A stretch of DNA of 63,728 nucleotides from Pseudomonas sp. (GCF_028293835.1 NZ_JAQGNX010000095.1:1-63728), one strand, 5' to 3'. Counted from the stretch's first letter, positions 24,520 to 36,078 are shown. The notes: generated from the sequence alone by a model not told the origin. A program made the numbers and translations.

Positions 24520-25797
24520 TCAGCTGGATGTTTCAGTCAGCACAACACGGAAACGGCAGCCGTTGGGTTCCATGGTGCTGAGATTAACAGTCCAGTCCTC
24601 GCTCTCACAAATCCGCTGAACCAGCGACAGCCCAAGACCTAGCCCCTCACCCCGCTGTTCATTGCCGCGTACAAACGGCTGAAACATTGCCTCACGCTTT
24701 TCTTCCGGAATACCGACCCCGCTGTCCTCAACCACAAAGCCGTGGGCTTCCAGGGTCAAACGAATAAAACCGTGGTCGGTGTAATGCAGGGCGTTACGCA
24801 GCAGATTACCCATGACGGCGAGTAAGAATGTTGTGTGATAGCTGCCTGGCGAAGGAACGCCTGGGTTGAACTCCAGCGTCAGCCCCTTACGCTCGATAGG
24901 CTCCCGCCATTGCGCGATCAATTGTTCAGCCACAGCGTTCAACGAAATTTTCGACGCTCCGGCCTCGTCGCGCTGGGTACGGGCCAGCATCAGGAAAGTC
25001 TGTACCAAGTCGCGCATTTCTTCGCAGGCACGGGCGATGCGCTCGACCTGAGTGCGTGCCCGATGATCGAGTTCGGGGTTTTCCAACAGCAACTCGCAAG
25101 AACTGGCGAGCACCATCAGGGGGGTACGCAGCTCGTGGCTGACGTCGCTGGTGAACAGACGCTCACGGGTCAATGCCTGACGCAGACGCCCCAGCGTGGC
25201 GTCGAAGGCAGTTGCCAGTTCTCCCACCTCATCGGCCGCGTAGTCCGGCGCCAAGGGCGGCGCCAGTCCCAACAGCTGATCCCGGTGACGCACTTGCCTG
25301 GCCAGACGTACCACCGGTGCCATTACCCGTCGAGCCAATATCCAGCCGAGGAACACAGCCAGGGCCAACGCCAGGACAAACCCAACCAACACCACGGCGA
25401 ACAGCACTCGCTCACGTTCTTCGAAGTCGCTTTGATCTTGCAGCAGCACATAGCGCCGGCCGTCGACGATCTCGACCATGGCGTGATAGGACAACGCCTC
25501 GCGAAAGACTTCGTGAAAACCGGAATCCAGGTGTCGCAAGTCCTTGGGCAAGGCGAAATCGCCACGGCCGTTGCTGTAGTAGAACAATTGGTCCGGCTCA
25601 GGCCGATGGCTCCAGTCGCTCACGCTGTCCATCAGCAGCAAGCGATTCAGATCGCCGCCCAAGCCTGAGGAAATCAATTTTTCTTCGACTAAATGAACCG
25701 TTGCCACGATTCCCAGTGCGAACGACCCGGCCACCAATGCGCTCATCAACGCGAAGGCGATGATGATCCGCTGGGCGAGGCTTTGCTTAAACTCCAT
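24520..25797 (-). CDS. colS: Sensor histidine kinase ColS
   Basis: The 425-residue kinase has two membrane helices (about 10-33 and 130-154) enclosing a short periplasmic loop, a HAMP region, the H-box SDVSHELRTPL with His221, and N/G boxes (GNLLRNALHYTD, VEDSGVGIP, GEGLGLGLSLV). The loop carries the ExxE motif E126-x-x-E129 that in ColS is known to be needed for sensing excess zinc, iron(III) and related metals. The frame allows a GTG one codon earlier; ATG 25797 is preferred. It overlaps the end of colR by 11 bases. Expected output: phosphorylation of ColR and envelope maintenance genes. Confidence 0.87.
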   Translation of the reverse strand: MEFKQSLAQRIIIAFALMSALVAGSFALGIVATVHLVEEKLISSGLGGDLNRLLLMDSVSDWSHRPEPDQLFYYSNGRGDFALPKDLRHLDSGFHEVFREALSYHAMVEIVDGRRYVLLQDQSDFEERERVLFAVVLVGFVLALALAVFLGWILARRVMAPVVRLARQVRHRDQLLGLAPPLAPDYAADEVGELATAFDATLGRLRQALTRERLFTSDVSHELRTPLMVLASSCELLLENPELDHRARTQVERIARACEEMRDLVQTFLMLARTQRDEAGASKISLNAVAEQLIAQWREPIERKGLTLEFNPGVPSPGSYHTTFLLAVMGNLLRNALHYTDHGFIRLTLEAHGFVVEDSGVGIPEEKREAMFQPFVRGNEQRGEGLGLGLSLVQRICESEDWTVNLSTMEPNGCRFRVVLTETSS

Positions 25798-26470
25798 CAC
25801 GGCCCTCGGCCAGGCGGTAACCCACGCCGTGCACCGTTTGCAGCAATGGCTTGGCGAAAGGCTTGTCGATCACCTGGCGCAATTGGTGGACATGACTGCG
25901 CAAGCTGTCGCTGTCCGGGCAATCGTCGCCCCACAACGCTTCTTCGAGGATTTCCCGGCGCAGCACATGCGGGCTTTTTTGCATCAATACGGCCAACAGC
26001 TTGAGGCCAACCGGGTTTAGCTTGAGCAGACGCCCGTCGCGGCTCACTTCAAGGGTGTCCAGGTCATAAACCAGATCAGCGACGGTCAATGTCCGTCGAC
26101 CGCCGCCCTGAGCGCGCCGCAGTACTGCTTCAATGCGCGCGGCAAGCTCCGATAAGGCAAAAGGTTTGAGCAAATAGTCATCGGCGCCGGAGCGGAAGCC
26201 CTGCAGCCGATCATCCAGTTGATCGCGGGCGGTCAGCATGATCACCGGCGTGTCGCGGCGCGCATCCTCCCGCAAACGCTTGCATAAGGTATAGCCATCG
26301 ATGCCGGGTAGCATGATGTCGAGCACGATAAGGTCGTAGTGTTCGGTGGCTGCCAAGTGCAGTCCGGAAAGACCATCTTGCGCGCAATCGACGGTGTAAC
26401 CTTTCAACCCCAAATAGTCAGCGAGGTTTGCCAGGATATCGCGGTTGTCTTCAACCAGCAGAATTCGCAT
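25787..26470 (-). CDS. colR: Response regulator ColR
   Basis: The 227-residue OmpR-type regulator has the receiver acceptor Asp51 (LIVLDIMLPG), conserved Asp8, Thr (MLTAR) and Lys (LLKPF), and a winged-helix C-terminus ending HVHQLRQVIDKPF and VHGVGYRLAEG. It acts on DNA in the cytosol as the partner of ColS, with coding overlap. In Pseudomonas ColRS controls membrane-integrity and LPS-modification genes such as the inaA group. GAGACC-type sequence precedes the ATG. Confidence 0.88.
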   Translation of the reverse strand: MRILLVEDNRDILANLADYLGLKGYTVDCAQDGLSGLHLAATEHYDLIVLDIMLPGIDGYTLCKRLREDARRDTPVIMLTARDQLDDRLQGFRSGADDYLLKPFALSELAARIEAVLRRAQGGGRRTLTVADLVYDLDTLEVSRDGRLLKLNPVGLKLLAVLMQKSPHVLRREILEEALWGDDCPDSDSLRSHVHQLRQVIDKPFAKPLLQTVHGVGYRLAEGRDGV

Positions 26471-26580
26471 GAGGGTCTCCGTATGCAGTTATGGCCTTTG
26501 AAGCTGGCGCAGCTTAAGGCGTCGGGACGCGTTCGACCAGACTTAACGGTCGAGCGGACCCGGCATGTCCTTTAAACATA

Positions 26581-26611
26581 AAAAAACCCCGCACGAGGCG
26601 AGGTTTTTTTG
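26581..26611 (-). terminator. groESL rho-independent terminator
   Basis: On the minus strand a short GC stem (CCTCGC / GCGGGG with one mismatch and a short loop) is followed by a run of T (seen as AAAAAAA on plus). It lies 26 bases beyond the groEL stop; the T tract on the plus strand suggests it can work both ways. Confidence 0.75.
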
Positions 26612-26636
26612 AGTCTAGCGCAGGGGTAAAGCTGGC

Positions 26637-28292
<1,656 letters not shown>

Positions 28293-28331
28293 TTAAATAC
28301 TTTGTAGTAATGGGAAATTCGCGGGTAAGAC

Positions 28332-28625
28332 TCAGGCTTCAACGACTGCGAGAATTTCGTTCTCGCTCATCACCAGCAGGTCTTCGCCGTCTACTTTCAC
28401 AGTGTTGCTGCCGGAATACGGGCCGAACACCACTTTGTCACCCACTTTCACAGCCAGCGCACGTACTTCGCCGTTTTCCAGCACGCGGCCGGTACCTACA
28501 GCGAGGATCTCGCCACGGTTAGGCTTTTCAGCAGCCGAACCTGGCAAAACGATACCGCCAGCGGTTTTGGATTCTTCTTCGCTGCGACGGATTACGACGC
28601 GGTCATGCAGAGGACGAAGCTTCAT
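28332..28625 (-). CDS. groS: Co-chaperonin GroES (HSP10)
   Basis: The 97-residue protein [14 protein letters not shown]...[14 protein letters not shown] (here [11 protein letters not shown]) with the mobile loop and [11 protein letters not shown] is GroES, the lid of the GroEL chamber. The frame is open upstream, but AGGAG before the ATG at 28625 and the family N-terminus fix the start. It is followed by groEL after 51 bases. A candidate heat-shock promoter lies about 145 bases upstream. Confidence 0.97.
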   Translation of the reverse strand: MKLRPLHDRVVIRRSEEESKTAGGIVLPGSAAEKPNRGEILAVGTGRVLENGEVRALAVKVGDKVVFGPYSGSNTVKVDGEDLLVMSENEILAVVEA

Positions 28626-28767
28626 TGTCGATCTCCTAATTATGGTTTTAAACGCCCCGGTGACTGACACCGGTGAGTTACAACATCCGGCGTGGCCGGT
28701 TGCGGTTCGACAAGCGAAACGCAGAATACGGTCTGGCGATTCCACCAGAAACCTTGCGGTGACCCAT

Positions 28768-28795
28768 ACATAAGGGCGAGCAAGGTGATTACAAG
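28768..28795 (-). promoter_or_regulatory. Candidate sigma32 heat-shock promoter of groESL
   Basis: On the minus strand CTTGTAA (28789-28795) and CCCTTATGT (28768-28776) are separated by 12 bases, resembling the sigma32 pattern CTTGAAA-N13-CCCCATTT. Position and spacing fit groE promoters, but both boxes have mismatches. Confidence 0.4.
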
Positions 28796-28900
28796 GCTTG
28801 AGACCGATTTTTTTTCGCAATGCACTACAACGGTTATAACGAAAGCAGACGCCGGGACAGCCTTACAGGCCGCCCCAAGACGGATGAAGAGGCAAAGGGC

Positions 28901-29389
28901 TTATGGCTTGTCGTCGCGGTGTTCGAACTCACCTTCGATAACGTCCGGCTCTCGGTGGCTCTGGGGCGCAATACCGGCATGACCAAAACCATTACCGGCC
29001 TGGGGCTCATCGGCGAATGCACGTTGCCGCGTAGCCTGATCTTGCGCACGCTTGCGCAACTTGCCCACCAACACCCGACGAGTGATGGGCAGCAGGCAAA
29101 TAACACCCAGCACGTCACTGATAAAGCCGGGCAGCAGCAGCAAGCCACCACCGACCGCAATCATTAGTCCTTCAAGCATTTCCTGAGCAGGTAGCTCGCC
29201 GCGCGTCAGGCTTTCACGCGCACGCAAAGCGGTGGCGAAACCGGCCACCCGGATCAGGAAGACACCCAGCATCGAACTGGCCACCACCAACAAGACAGTG
29301 GGGAAAAAACCTATCGCCATGCCGACCTTGATCAGAATAAACAGCTCAAGCATCGGAAACAGGACGAACAAAAACAGAAAAACACGCAT
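28901..29389 (-). CDS. fxsA: FxsA family membrane protein
   Basis: The 162-residue protein has three hydrophobic stretches (RVFLFLFVLFPMLELFILI; FPTVLLVVASSMLGVFLIR; and GLLLLPGFISDVLGVICLLP), which is the FxsA pattern, and a hydrophilic C-terminal tail. E. coli FxsA relieves exclusion of phage T7 by the F plasmid; its normal role is unknown. The family start MRVFLF gives ATG 29389; an in-frame start 11 codons earlier adds a hydrophilic leader. It lies upstream of groES on the same strand with a 275-base gap. Confidence 0.85.
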   Translation of the reverse strand: MRVFLFLFVLFPMLELFILIKVGMAIGFFPTVLLVVASSMLGVFLIRVAGFATALRARESLTRGELPAQEMLEGLMIAVGGGLLLLPGFISDVLGVICLLPITRRVLVGKLRKRAQDQATRQRAFADEPQAGNGFGHAGIAPQSHREPDVIEGEFEHRDDKP

Positions 29390-29454
29390 CAAATGAGTTC
29401 CTCGACGGAAGATGACTTCCAATAAACCCTATGTGACGTCGCAGCTATGTTAAT

Positions 29455-30186
29455 TCAAGCCTCCTGGGCTTCTTCAACCGGCCATTTCTCGGCGTGGGCC
29501 AGTAGTACCAAGGCTTCGCGAACTTGTGTCGGCGTATTGCAGGGTTTCGCAAAGGGCAACCAGTGTAAACCATGGCCGATGCGCAGGTGCATGCCTTCGC
29601 TGTCAACGCCAACCAGTACGGCGGGCTCAGTCTGGGGCAAACCGGTCAATTCCACATAATGCGCAATGGCTTTGGTGTGGTCTTCATTCATGTGCTCGAC
29701 CATGCTCGCCTCGGCCTTACCGGCAAACGGGTTGGCCAACGCAATTTCATCGAGCCAATGGATCGCGCCGAAACCGCCAATGAAGCGGTAGCGCACCGGA
29801 GCCAGTACCCAGAAGTCAAAGTCGTGGGCACGGTGATAACTCTGGGACTCGGGGAAGAACCGGTAATACCGCTGGGCGGCGGCTTCGATGGCCGCAGCGT
29901 CCTGAAGTTTCTCGGCCTCGGCCAACACCGTCACGCGGCCCACCGCTTGCACATCCTCCGCGCCACGCTCGCCCACCAGCAGCGAGCACTTGGGGTCTTT
30001 TTGCAGGTTGTGGGTGTGCTGAGCGATCCGGCTGATCAAAATCAACGGCCGGCCCTGGTCGTCCAGGCAATAAGGCACCACCGAGCCAAACGGAAAGCCG
30101 GGCATTGATTTGGAGTGCGTGGACAACACGCCGCGAAATTCCTTGAGTAACAGCTCTCGGGCCTGCTTAGCGGCTTTCGCGCTCAT
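29455..30186 (-). CDS. hugZ: HugZ-family haem utilisation protein (PNPOx-like)
   Basis: The 243-residue protein has an N-terminal FMN-binding split-barrel (PNPOx) domain (GVLSTHSKSMPGFPFGSVVPY, LLVGERGAEDVQAVGRVTVL) and a C-terminal DUF2470-like domain with the HugZ segment MVEHMNEDHTKAIAHYVEL. HugZ proteins of other bacteria bind and degrade haem in the cytosol to release iron. AAGGAATCATTAAG precedes the ATG. A Fur-like palindrome 70 bases upstream supports iron control. Whether this member degrades haem is inferred from the family. Confidence 0.83.
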   Translation of the reverse strand: MSAKAAKQARELLLKEFRGVLSTHSKSMPGFPFGSVVPYCLDDQGRPLILISRIAQHTHNLQKDPKCSLLVGERGAEDVQAVGRVTVLAEAEKLQDAAAIEAAAQRYYRFFPESQSYHRAHDFDFWVLAPVRYRFIGGFGAIHWLDEIALANPFAGKAEASMVEHMNEDHTKAIAHYVELTGLPQTEPAVLVGVDSEGMHLRIGHGLHWLPFAKPCNTPTQVREALVLLAHAEKWPVEEAQEA

Positions 30187-30255
30187 CTTAATGATTCCTT
30201 ATGAAGCGTCCGCCGAAACCTGACGGGCACTCGAAAATTTGGCAGCACCAAGACA

Positions 30256-30270
30256 AGATAATAATTATTA
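30256..30270 (-). promoter_or_regulatory. Fur box-like palindrome upstream of hugZ
   Basis: AGATAATAATTATTA matches the 7-1-7 Fur motif TGATAATNATTATCA at 12 of 14 informative positions and contains the perfect palindrome TAATAATTATTA. It lies 70 bases before the hugZ start, in an otherwise unremarkable intergenic region of about 240 bases. Confidence 0.6.
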
Positions 30271-30425
30271 GTGGCAGTTGGAAGGGTTGACCTCCATAAC
30301 ACTCACCACTGTAGAAGGGTCCGCCACGTCTTCGACGCCGCGCTGTCGCACAGCATACGCAAAACCTACAGATTATTTTCAAGTCAATAAGTTATGCGTT
30401 GCTTGATCTTGCTCGCGATCGCTTA

Positions 30426-31433
30426 TTACCAGGTCACGCCAAAGCCTGCGGTATAGCGGGTTGTGTTCAGCGCGCCTTCTGAGGTGCCGCTGATAACGTT
30501 TTTCTCGGCCTTCATGTTAAGCGAAGCCCAGTCGGTGAGTTTGTAACGCAATCCCAGCTCGGCATCCAGGCTGTAATCGGCAACGCCACTGAGCGGTTTA
30601 CCCAATTCGCCATTGGTGAAGAACTCAAATCTCTTGCCCATCAGCAAGCGGTTGTAATCCCACTTGACCGCGGCCGAATAGAAATTGTCTTTCAAGCCAT
30701 TTGAGTATTCATAGTCAGTACGGTTAAGCAGCGAACCCAGGGAGAACGCCCCCAGCTCATCGTCCCAGAATTGATAGCCTGGACCCGTACCCACTACGCG
30801 CTGACGTGCAAGGTCTTCGATAAAGTCGCGTTTGTACGTCACGCGACCTTCCCAGAACCATTTTTCGGTGAGGAAGCGGTCGATGGAATACTCAGCACTC
30901 CAGTTATTGGTACTGACGGCTTCGTCCTGGGTTTCGCGGTTGTATTCGCCCTTGGCGTTCTGGCGCCAGTAGCCATGGCGAGCCGAGGTTTTGAAGGCGA
31001 TGTTGTAATCGTCGGTATCATTTTCGGCGCGCTGAAAGTCCAATGCGGCGTCGACATTACCTTTCCAGACCAGATCGGTGATGATCGGTTTAGGCTTCAT
31101 CATTTGCTGGATGCTGGACAGCTCGACGGTCTTAGGTGCTTCGCCATTGGCCAACGTCACCTTGCCGTCTTCGGCAGGTTGCAAGGACTTGGCGACTTCA
31201 CCTGTGTACTGATCCTGCTTGACCAGCAGCTTTTGATCGCTTTGCAGGGTTTTGATCTGCTTCCAGTCAAGCGGGATCGCTCCGCCGTAGTCGGTTTGCA
31301 GTAACAATTTACCGCCGTCGAAAACAGAGATTTTGCCGGTGAGTTTGTCACCGTTTTTCATCCAGACGGTGTCTGCAAGAAGCGGTGTTGAGGCGGTGGT
31401 AATAGCGAGGAACAGCAAGGTTTTCGACAACAT
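30426..31433 (-). CDS. DUF481 outer-membrane protein (YdiY-like)
   Basis: The 335-residue protein has a Sec signal peptide (KTLLFLAITTASTPLLADT), an N-terminal region with the small repeat WMKNGDKLTGKI seen in this family, and a C-terminal domain of alternating beta strands ending in Trp (YTAGFGVTW), as expected for an outer-membrane barrel. DUF481 proteins are acid- or salt-induced in some bacteria; function is unknown. I prefer ATG 31433 to a TTG four codons upstream. It is divergent from the ATL gene. Confidence 0.8.
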   Translation of the reverse strand: MLSKTLLFLAITTASTPLLADTVWMKNGDKLTGKISVFDGGKLLLQTDYGGAIPLDWKQIKTLQSDQKLLVKQDQYTGEVAKSLQPAEDGKVTLANGEAPKTVELSSIQQMMKPKPIITDLVWKGNVDAALDFQRAENDTDDYNIAFKTSARHGYWRQNAKGEYNRETQDEAVSTNNWSAEYSIDRFLTEKWFWEGRVTYKRDFIEDLARQRVVGTGPGYQFWDDELGAFSLGSLLNRTDYEYSNGLKDNFYSAAVKWDYNRLLMGKRFEFFTNGELGKPLSGVADYSLDAELGLRYKLTDWASLNMKAEKNVISGTSEGALNTTRYTAGFGVTW

Positions 31434-31566
31434 AGGTGTCCGCAATACTCGAGTACGGCGATAAATCGGGCATCATCCCCCAAGGACGACAATCTGCTTC
31501 AAAGACCCTAGACTTCATCTGTAGTTCCCCACAACCCGACCAACGCCACGCAACAGGACGAACGTC

Positions 31567-31935
31567 GTGACCGAACATCCCACCGCCTGTGACGACCCTC
31601 CGCACCCCAGCCCGGCTGAGATTAGGCGTACGGCGTTATACTTGACCCTTCATCAGGTGCCCCAAGGCAAGGTCGTCAGTTACGGGGAGTTGGCCGCCAT
31701 GGCCGGCTTGGGGCGCGCCGCTCGTTGGGTTGGTCGACTACTGAGCCAGTTACCCCATGACACCACCCTGCCCTGGCACCGCGTGCTAGGTGCCGGAGGC
31801 AGGATCAGTTTGCCCGCAGGCACTGCGTCGGGCGACGAACAGCGTGCCCGCTTGAGAGCGGAAGGGGTCACTGTCTCGAATAATCGAGTAGATATACGAC
31901 GCCATGGCTGGCGTCCGATAGAGCACAGCGGTTAG
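31567..31935 (+). CDS. Alkyltransferase-like (ATL) DNA-damage recognition protein
   Basis: The 122-residue protein has the C-terminal domain fold of O6-alkylguanine-DNA alkyltransferases (VPQGKVVSYGELAAMAGLGRAARWVG), but the active-site PCHRV is PWHRV: Trp70 replaces the acceptor cysteine. It therefore cannot repair by alkyl transfer. ATL proteins bind O6-alkylguanine and hand it to nucleotide excision repair. Translation starts at GTG 31567; the ribosome binding site is poor. It lies 41 bases before ampG. Confidence 0.88.
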   Translation: MTEHPTACDDPPHPSPAEIRRTALYLTLHQVPQGKVVSYGELAAMAGLGRAARWVGRLLSQLPHDTTLPWHRVLGAGGRISLPAGTASGDEQRARLRAEGVTVSNNRVDIRRHGWRPIEHSG

Positions 31936-31976
31936 AGTGCGCCCTTTGTTTCGTAATCTGAGGCAGACTTCAGCCC

Positions 31977-33554
31977 ATGCCCCGTAAAACCTGGCGCGCC
32001 GCGCTCGCCGCTTACGCCACACCGTCAGCGCTCGTGATGTTATTGCTCGGATTCGCCGCCGGCTTGCCTTATATGCTGGTGTTTTCCACGTTGTCGGTCT
32101 GGCTGCGCGAAGCTGGCGTCGCCCGCGAAACCATCGGTTATGCCAGCCTGATTGGCTTGGCATACGCTTTTAAGTGGGTCTGGTCACCGCTTTTGGACCA
32201 ATGGCGCCTGCCAATTCTTGGTCGACTCGGCCGCCGCCGATCCTGGCTGGTACTCTCGCAATCACTCGTGGTGATTGGCTTGATCGGCATGGGGTTTTGC
32301 GATCCTCAAAAGCACCTCTCCTGGTTAATTGCCATCGCGGTACTGGTCGCGTTTTCGTCCGCGACTCAAGACATCGCCATCGACGCCTATCGCCTGGAAA
32401 TCGCTGAAGACAGCAGCCAGGCGGCATTGGCCGCCAGTTATATGTCCGGCTATCGCATCGCCGCGCTTCTGGCCACCGCTGGGGCGCTGTATATCGCCGA
32501 AGGCTTCGGCTCTACCGGTTTCAGCTATAAACATTCGGCGTGGGCCGGGACCTACATTCTGTTCGGCCTATTGATGTTGCCCGCACTGATCACCACGCTG
32601 ATCATGCGTGAATCGCCGGTATCGTTGCGCACCCAGCTGTCAGCCGCTCGTTATGGCTTCAGCCACCAACTGGCGTCGGTGTTTGTCCTGATTATCCTGC
32701 TGGTGTCGGTGCCAGCGATGTTTACCCAGCTTTACTACACAGACTTCGCCAGCGTGCTGTTCGATGGCGAAAGCTGGTCCGATTTGCTCATGGAGGACCG
32801 CGCGTTTCTGCGTGCGCTGTTGTACGTCGTACTGACCACGCTGTGCTTGTCATCCTTTGGCAGACGCGGGCTTGCCCCAGTGCTGACGCCGATCAATGAC
32901 TTTATTGGACGTTATCGCTGGCAGGCATTCTTGCTGCTGGGGTTGATCGCCACGTACCGCATGTCGGACACAGTCATGGGCGTCATGGCTAACGTTTTTT
33001 ATATCGATCAGGGCTTTACCAAGGACCAGATTGCCAGCGTCAGTAAACTCTTTGGCCTGGCCATGACCCTGCTTGGCGCCGGGTTCGGGGGATTGTTGAT
33101 CGTGCGTTTCGGCATTTTGCCGATTCTGTTTGTTGGCGGGGCAGCGTCTGCTGGTACCAATCTGCTGTTCCTGATGCTGGCTGACATGGGCGCGAATCTG
33201 CAGATGCTGATCGTGACCATTTCATTGGATAACTTCAGCGCAGGGCTCGCGACTTCGGCTTTCGTCGCCTATCTGTCAAGCCTGACCAACTTGAAGTTCT
33301 CAGCCACTCAGTACGCCTTGCTCAGCTCGATCATGCTGTTACTGCCGCGCTTGATTGGCGGTTATTCAGGCGTGATGGTGGAGAAGTTCGGCTACCACAA
33401 CTTCTTTATGATGACGGCATTGATGGGGGTGCCGACGTTGGTAATGATCGCCATTCATTGGTCCCAGGAAGCCCGCCGCATCAAGGCAGCCGAAGCGCTC
33501 AAGGGCGACCCGCCAACGCCAGTTACCGAAACACCCGTTAGCGAACAACCCTGA
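31977..33554 (+). CDS. ampG: AmpG muropeptide permease
   Basis: The 525-residue protein is a 12-14 helix MFS carrier with the AmpG N-terminus (LLLGFAAGLPYMLVFSTLSVWLREAG cut into: GFAAGLPYMLVFSTLS and WLREAGV) and DIAIDAYRLEI, PALITTLIMRES. AmpG imports GlcNAc-anhydroMurNAc peptides for cell-wall recycling and so supplies the signal for ampC beta-lactamase induction. It is an inner-membrane protein. The stop is followed by an inverted-repeat element that may end transcription. Confidence 0.9.
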   Translation: MPRKTWRAALAAYATPSALVMLLLGFAAGLPYMLVFSTLSVWLREAGVARETIGYASLIGLAYAFKWVWSPLLDQWRLPILGRLGRRRSWLVLSQSLVVIGLIGMGFCDPQKHLSWLIAIAVLVAFSSATQDIAIDAYRLEIAEDSSQAALAASYMSGYRIAALLATAGALYIAEGFGSTGFSYKHSAWAGTYILFGLLMLPALITTLIMRESPVSLRTQLSAARYGFSHQLASVFVLIILLVSVPAMFTQLYYTDFASVLFDGESWSDLLMEDRAFLRALLYVVLTTLCLSSFGRRGLAPVLTPINDFIGRYRWQAFLLLGLIATYRMSDTVMGVMANVFYIDQGFTKDQIASVSKLFGLAMTLLGAGFGGLLIVRFGILPILFVGGAASAGTNLLFLMLADMGANLQMLIVTISLDNFSAGLATSAFVAYLSSLTNLKFSATQYALLSSIMLLLPRLIGGYSGVMVEKFGYHNFFMMTALMGVPTLVMIAIHWSQEARRIKAAEALKGDPPTPVTETPVSEQP

Positions 33555-33575
33555 CAACGCACCGCCGGCTTCCTT

Positions 33576-33624
33576 AATGAATTCGGCCCACAGGCCAAGG
33601 CCAAGCCCTGTGGGCGAATTCATT
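33576..33624. repeat. Intergenic inverted repeat (REP-like, EcoRI-containing type)
   Basis: Arms AATGAATTCGGCCCACAGG and CCTGTGGGCGAATTCATT are complementary except for one extra G, around a 12-base spacer. Similar CTGTGGGCGAATTCATTCGCG sequences are common between genes in Pseudomonas. It lies between convergent ampG and mscS and could also act as a transcript end. Confidence 0.75.
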
Positions 33625-33653
33625 CGCGAATGGGTTTGACCCAACGGCTAATC

Positions 33654-34496
33654 CTACTTCGCTGCCGCTTCCTGCATCACACGCACCATTCGCTGCGGGG
33701 CGGGAATGGGGATATTCGCCGCCTTGAGCCTGTCGCGGGCCTCAATATTGAAGTACGACACCACACTGCCGTAATCTCCGGTCTTGGCCCAAACCCGTAG
33801 CGACAAGGTGATCGCGTTCTCGCCCAACGCCGACACCACCGCTTCAGGCGCAGGGTCCAGCAGCACGCGTGGATCTTGAGCCATGTCCAGCAGCACTTGC
33901 AGCGCTTGCTTAAGGTCAGCGTCGTGGTCCACACCGATGTCGAATATGACTTTGCGGGTGGGCTGACGGTTGGTGTTGGTGATGATGCCATTCGACAAAA
34001 TGCCGTTGGGCACGATTACCGTCTTGTTGTCGCCTGTACGCAGCACGGTGTGGAAAATCTGAATGTTATCCACCGTACCGCTGATGCTTTGCGCTTCGAT
34101 CCAGTCACCGATGCGAAACGGGCGGAACAGCAAGATCAGCACGCCACCGGCGAAATTCGCCAGGCTGCCCTGCAACGCTAAACCGATGGCCAGGCCCGCC
34201 GCACCGATTACCGCGACGAATGAGGTTGTTTCGATGCCGATCATCGAAGCGACGCTGACAACCAGCAGGATCTTCAGAATGATGTTGGCCAGACTGCTGA
34301 TAAAACCCTGCAACGCCAAATCGGCTTTGCGCAGTGCCAACAGGCTACCCAGCCTGCGGGTCACCAGGTTGATCAGCCACCAGCCAATGCCAAGGGTAAC
34401 CACTGCCAATAAAAAACGGCCGCCGTATTGCAGGATCAGCGGCCACCAGGACTCGGAAACCTTGACCAGATTGTCGACCTGACTATTCAAATCCAT
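33654..34496 (-). CDS. mscS: Small-conductance mechanosensitive channel (MscS type)
   Basis: The 280-residue protein has three membrane helices, the last being the pore-lining Gly/Ala-rich TM3 (AAGLAIGLALQGSLANFAGG), followed by the cytoplasmic beta domain (FRIGDWIEA, TVIVPNGILSNG) and C-terminal domain. It opens under hypo-osmotic shock in the inner membrane. AAGGAGAGATAA precedes the ATG. It starts 10 bases after the yajQ stop, so the two share a transcript. Confidence 0.92.
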   Translation of the reverse strand: MDLNSQVDNLVKVSESWWPLILQYGGRFLLAVVTLGIGWWLINLVTRRLGSLLALRKADLALQGFISSLANIILKILLVVSVASMIGIETTSFVAVIGAAGLAIGLALQGSLANFAGGVLILLFRPFRIGDWIEAQSISGTVDNIQIFHTVLRTGDNKTVIVPNGILSNGIITNTNRQPTRKVIFDIGVDHDADLKQALQVLLDMAQDPRVLLDPAPEAVVSALGENAITLSLRVWAKTGDYGSVVSYFNIEARDRLKAANIPIPAPQRMVRVMQEAAAK

Positions 34497-34506
34497 TTAT
34501 CTCTCC

Positions 34507-34986
34507 TTAATCGCGGAAGTTATTGAATTGCAGCGGCATGCCGAAGTCTTGACCGCGCAGCACGGCCATTGCTTCTTGCAAGTCGTCACGCTTTTTGCCG
34601 GTGACGCGCACTTGCTCGCCTTGTATAGCAGCCTGCACTTTCAATTTGGCTTCTTTGATGTGGGCGACAATTTTCTTCGCCAGTTCTTTATCGATGCCTT
34701 CTTTGAGAACCGCTTCTTGCTTCATCAACTTGCCTGAAGCGAAGGCGTCTTTGATTTCAAGACACTTCGCGTCGATTTTGCGCTTGAGCAGGCACAACTT
34801 AAGAATTTCGATCATTGCTTCCAGCTGGAAATCTGCCTCAGCAGTAAGGTTGACCGTTAATTCCTTGAACTCGAAAGTGCCTTTGCCCTTGAGATCGTAC
34901 CGACGGTCCAGCTCTTTGATGGCATTATCGACGGCATTAGTGACTTCGTGTTTATCGAGTTCGGACACTACGTCGAACGAGGGCAT
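34507..34986 (-). CDS. yajQ: YajQ family nucleotide-binding protein
   Basis: The 159-residue protein [15 protein letters not shown]..., with [19 protein letters not shown] and a C-terminal [12 protein letters not shown], is a typical YajQ. Family members bind nucleotides/RNA, and some bind c-di-GMP and act with LysR regulators. GGAGAG before the ATG at 34986 and the family N-terminus set the start; the frame is open far upstream with unrelated sequence. It is cytosolic and heads the yajQ-mscS pair. Confidence 0.93.
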   Translation of the reverse strand: MPSFDVVSELDKHEVTNAVDNAIKELDRRYDLKGKGTFEFKELTVNLTAEADFQLEAMIEILKLCLLKRKIDAKCLEIKDAFASGKLMKQEAVLKEGIDKELAKKIVAHIKEAKLKVQAAIQGEQVRVTGKKRDDLQEAMAVLRGQDFGMPLQFNNFRD

Positions 34987-35052
34987 GTAATCTCTCCAGA
35001 TGAATGGCGCGGCTCGGTATGAAGAAGGAGCACGCCTGACTTGACGGTATGA

Positions 35053-36078
<1,026 letters not shown>

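Noticed and set aside
24835..25668. Long open frame opposite colS
   Set aside because: Gln/His-rich antisense of a kinase with all expected motifs.
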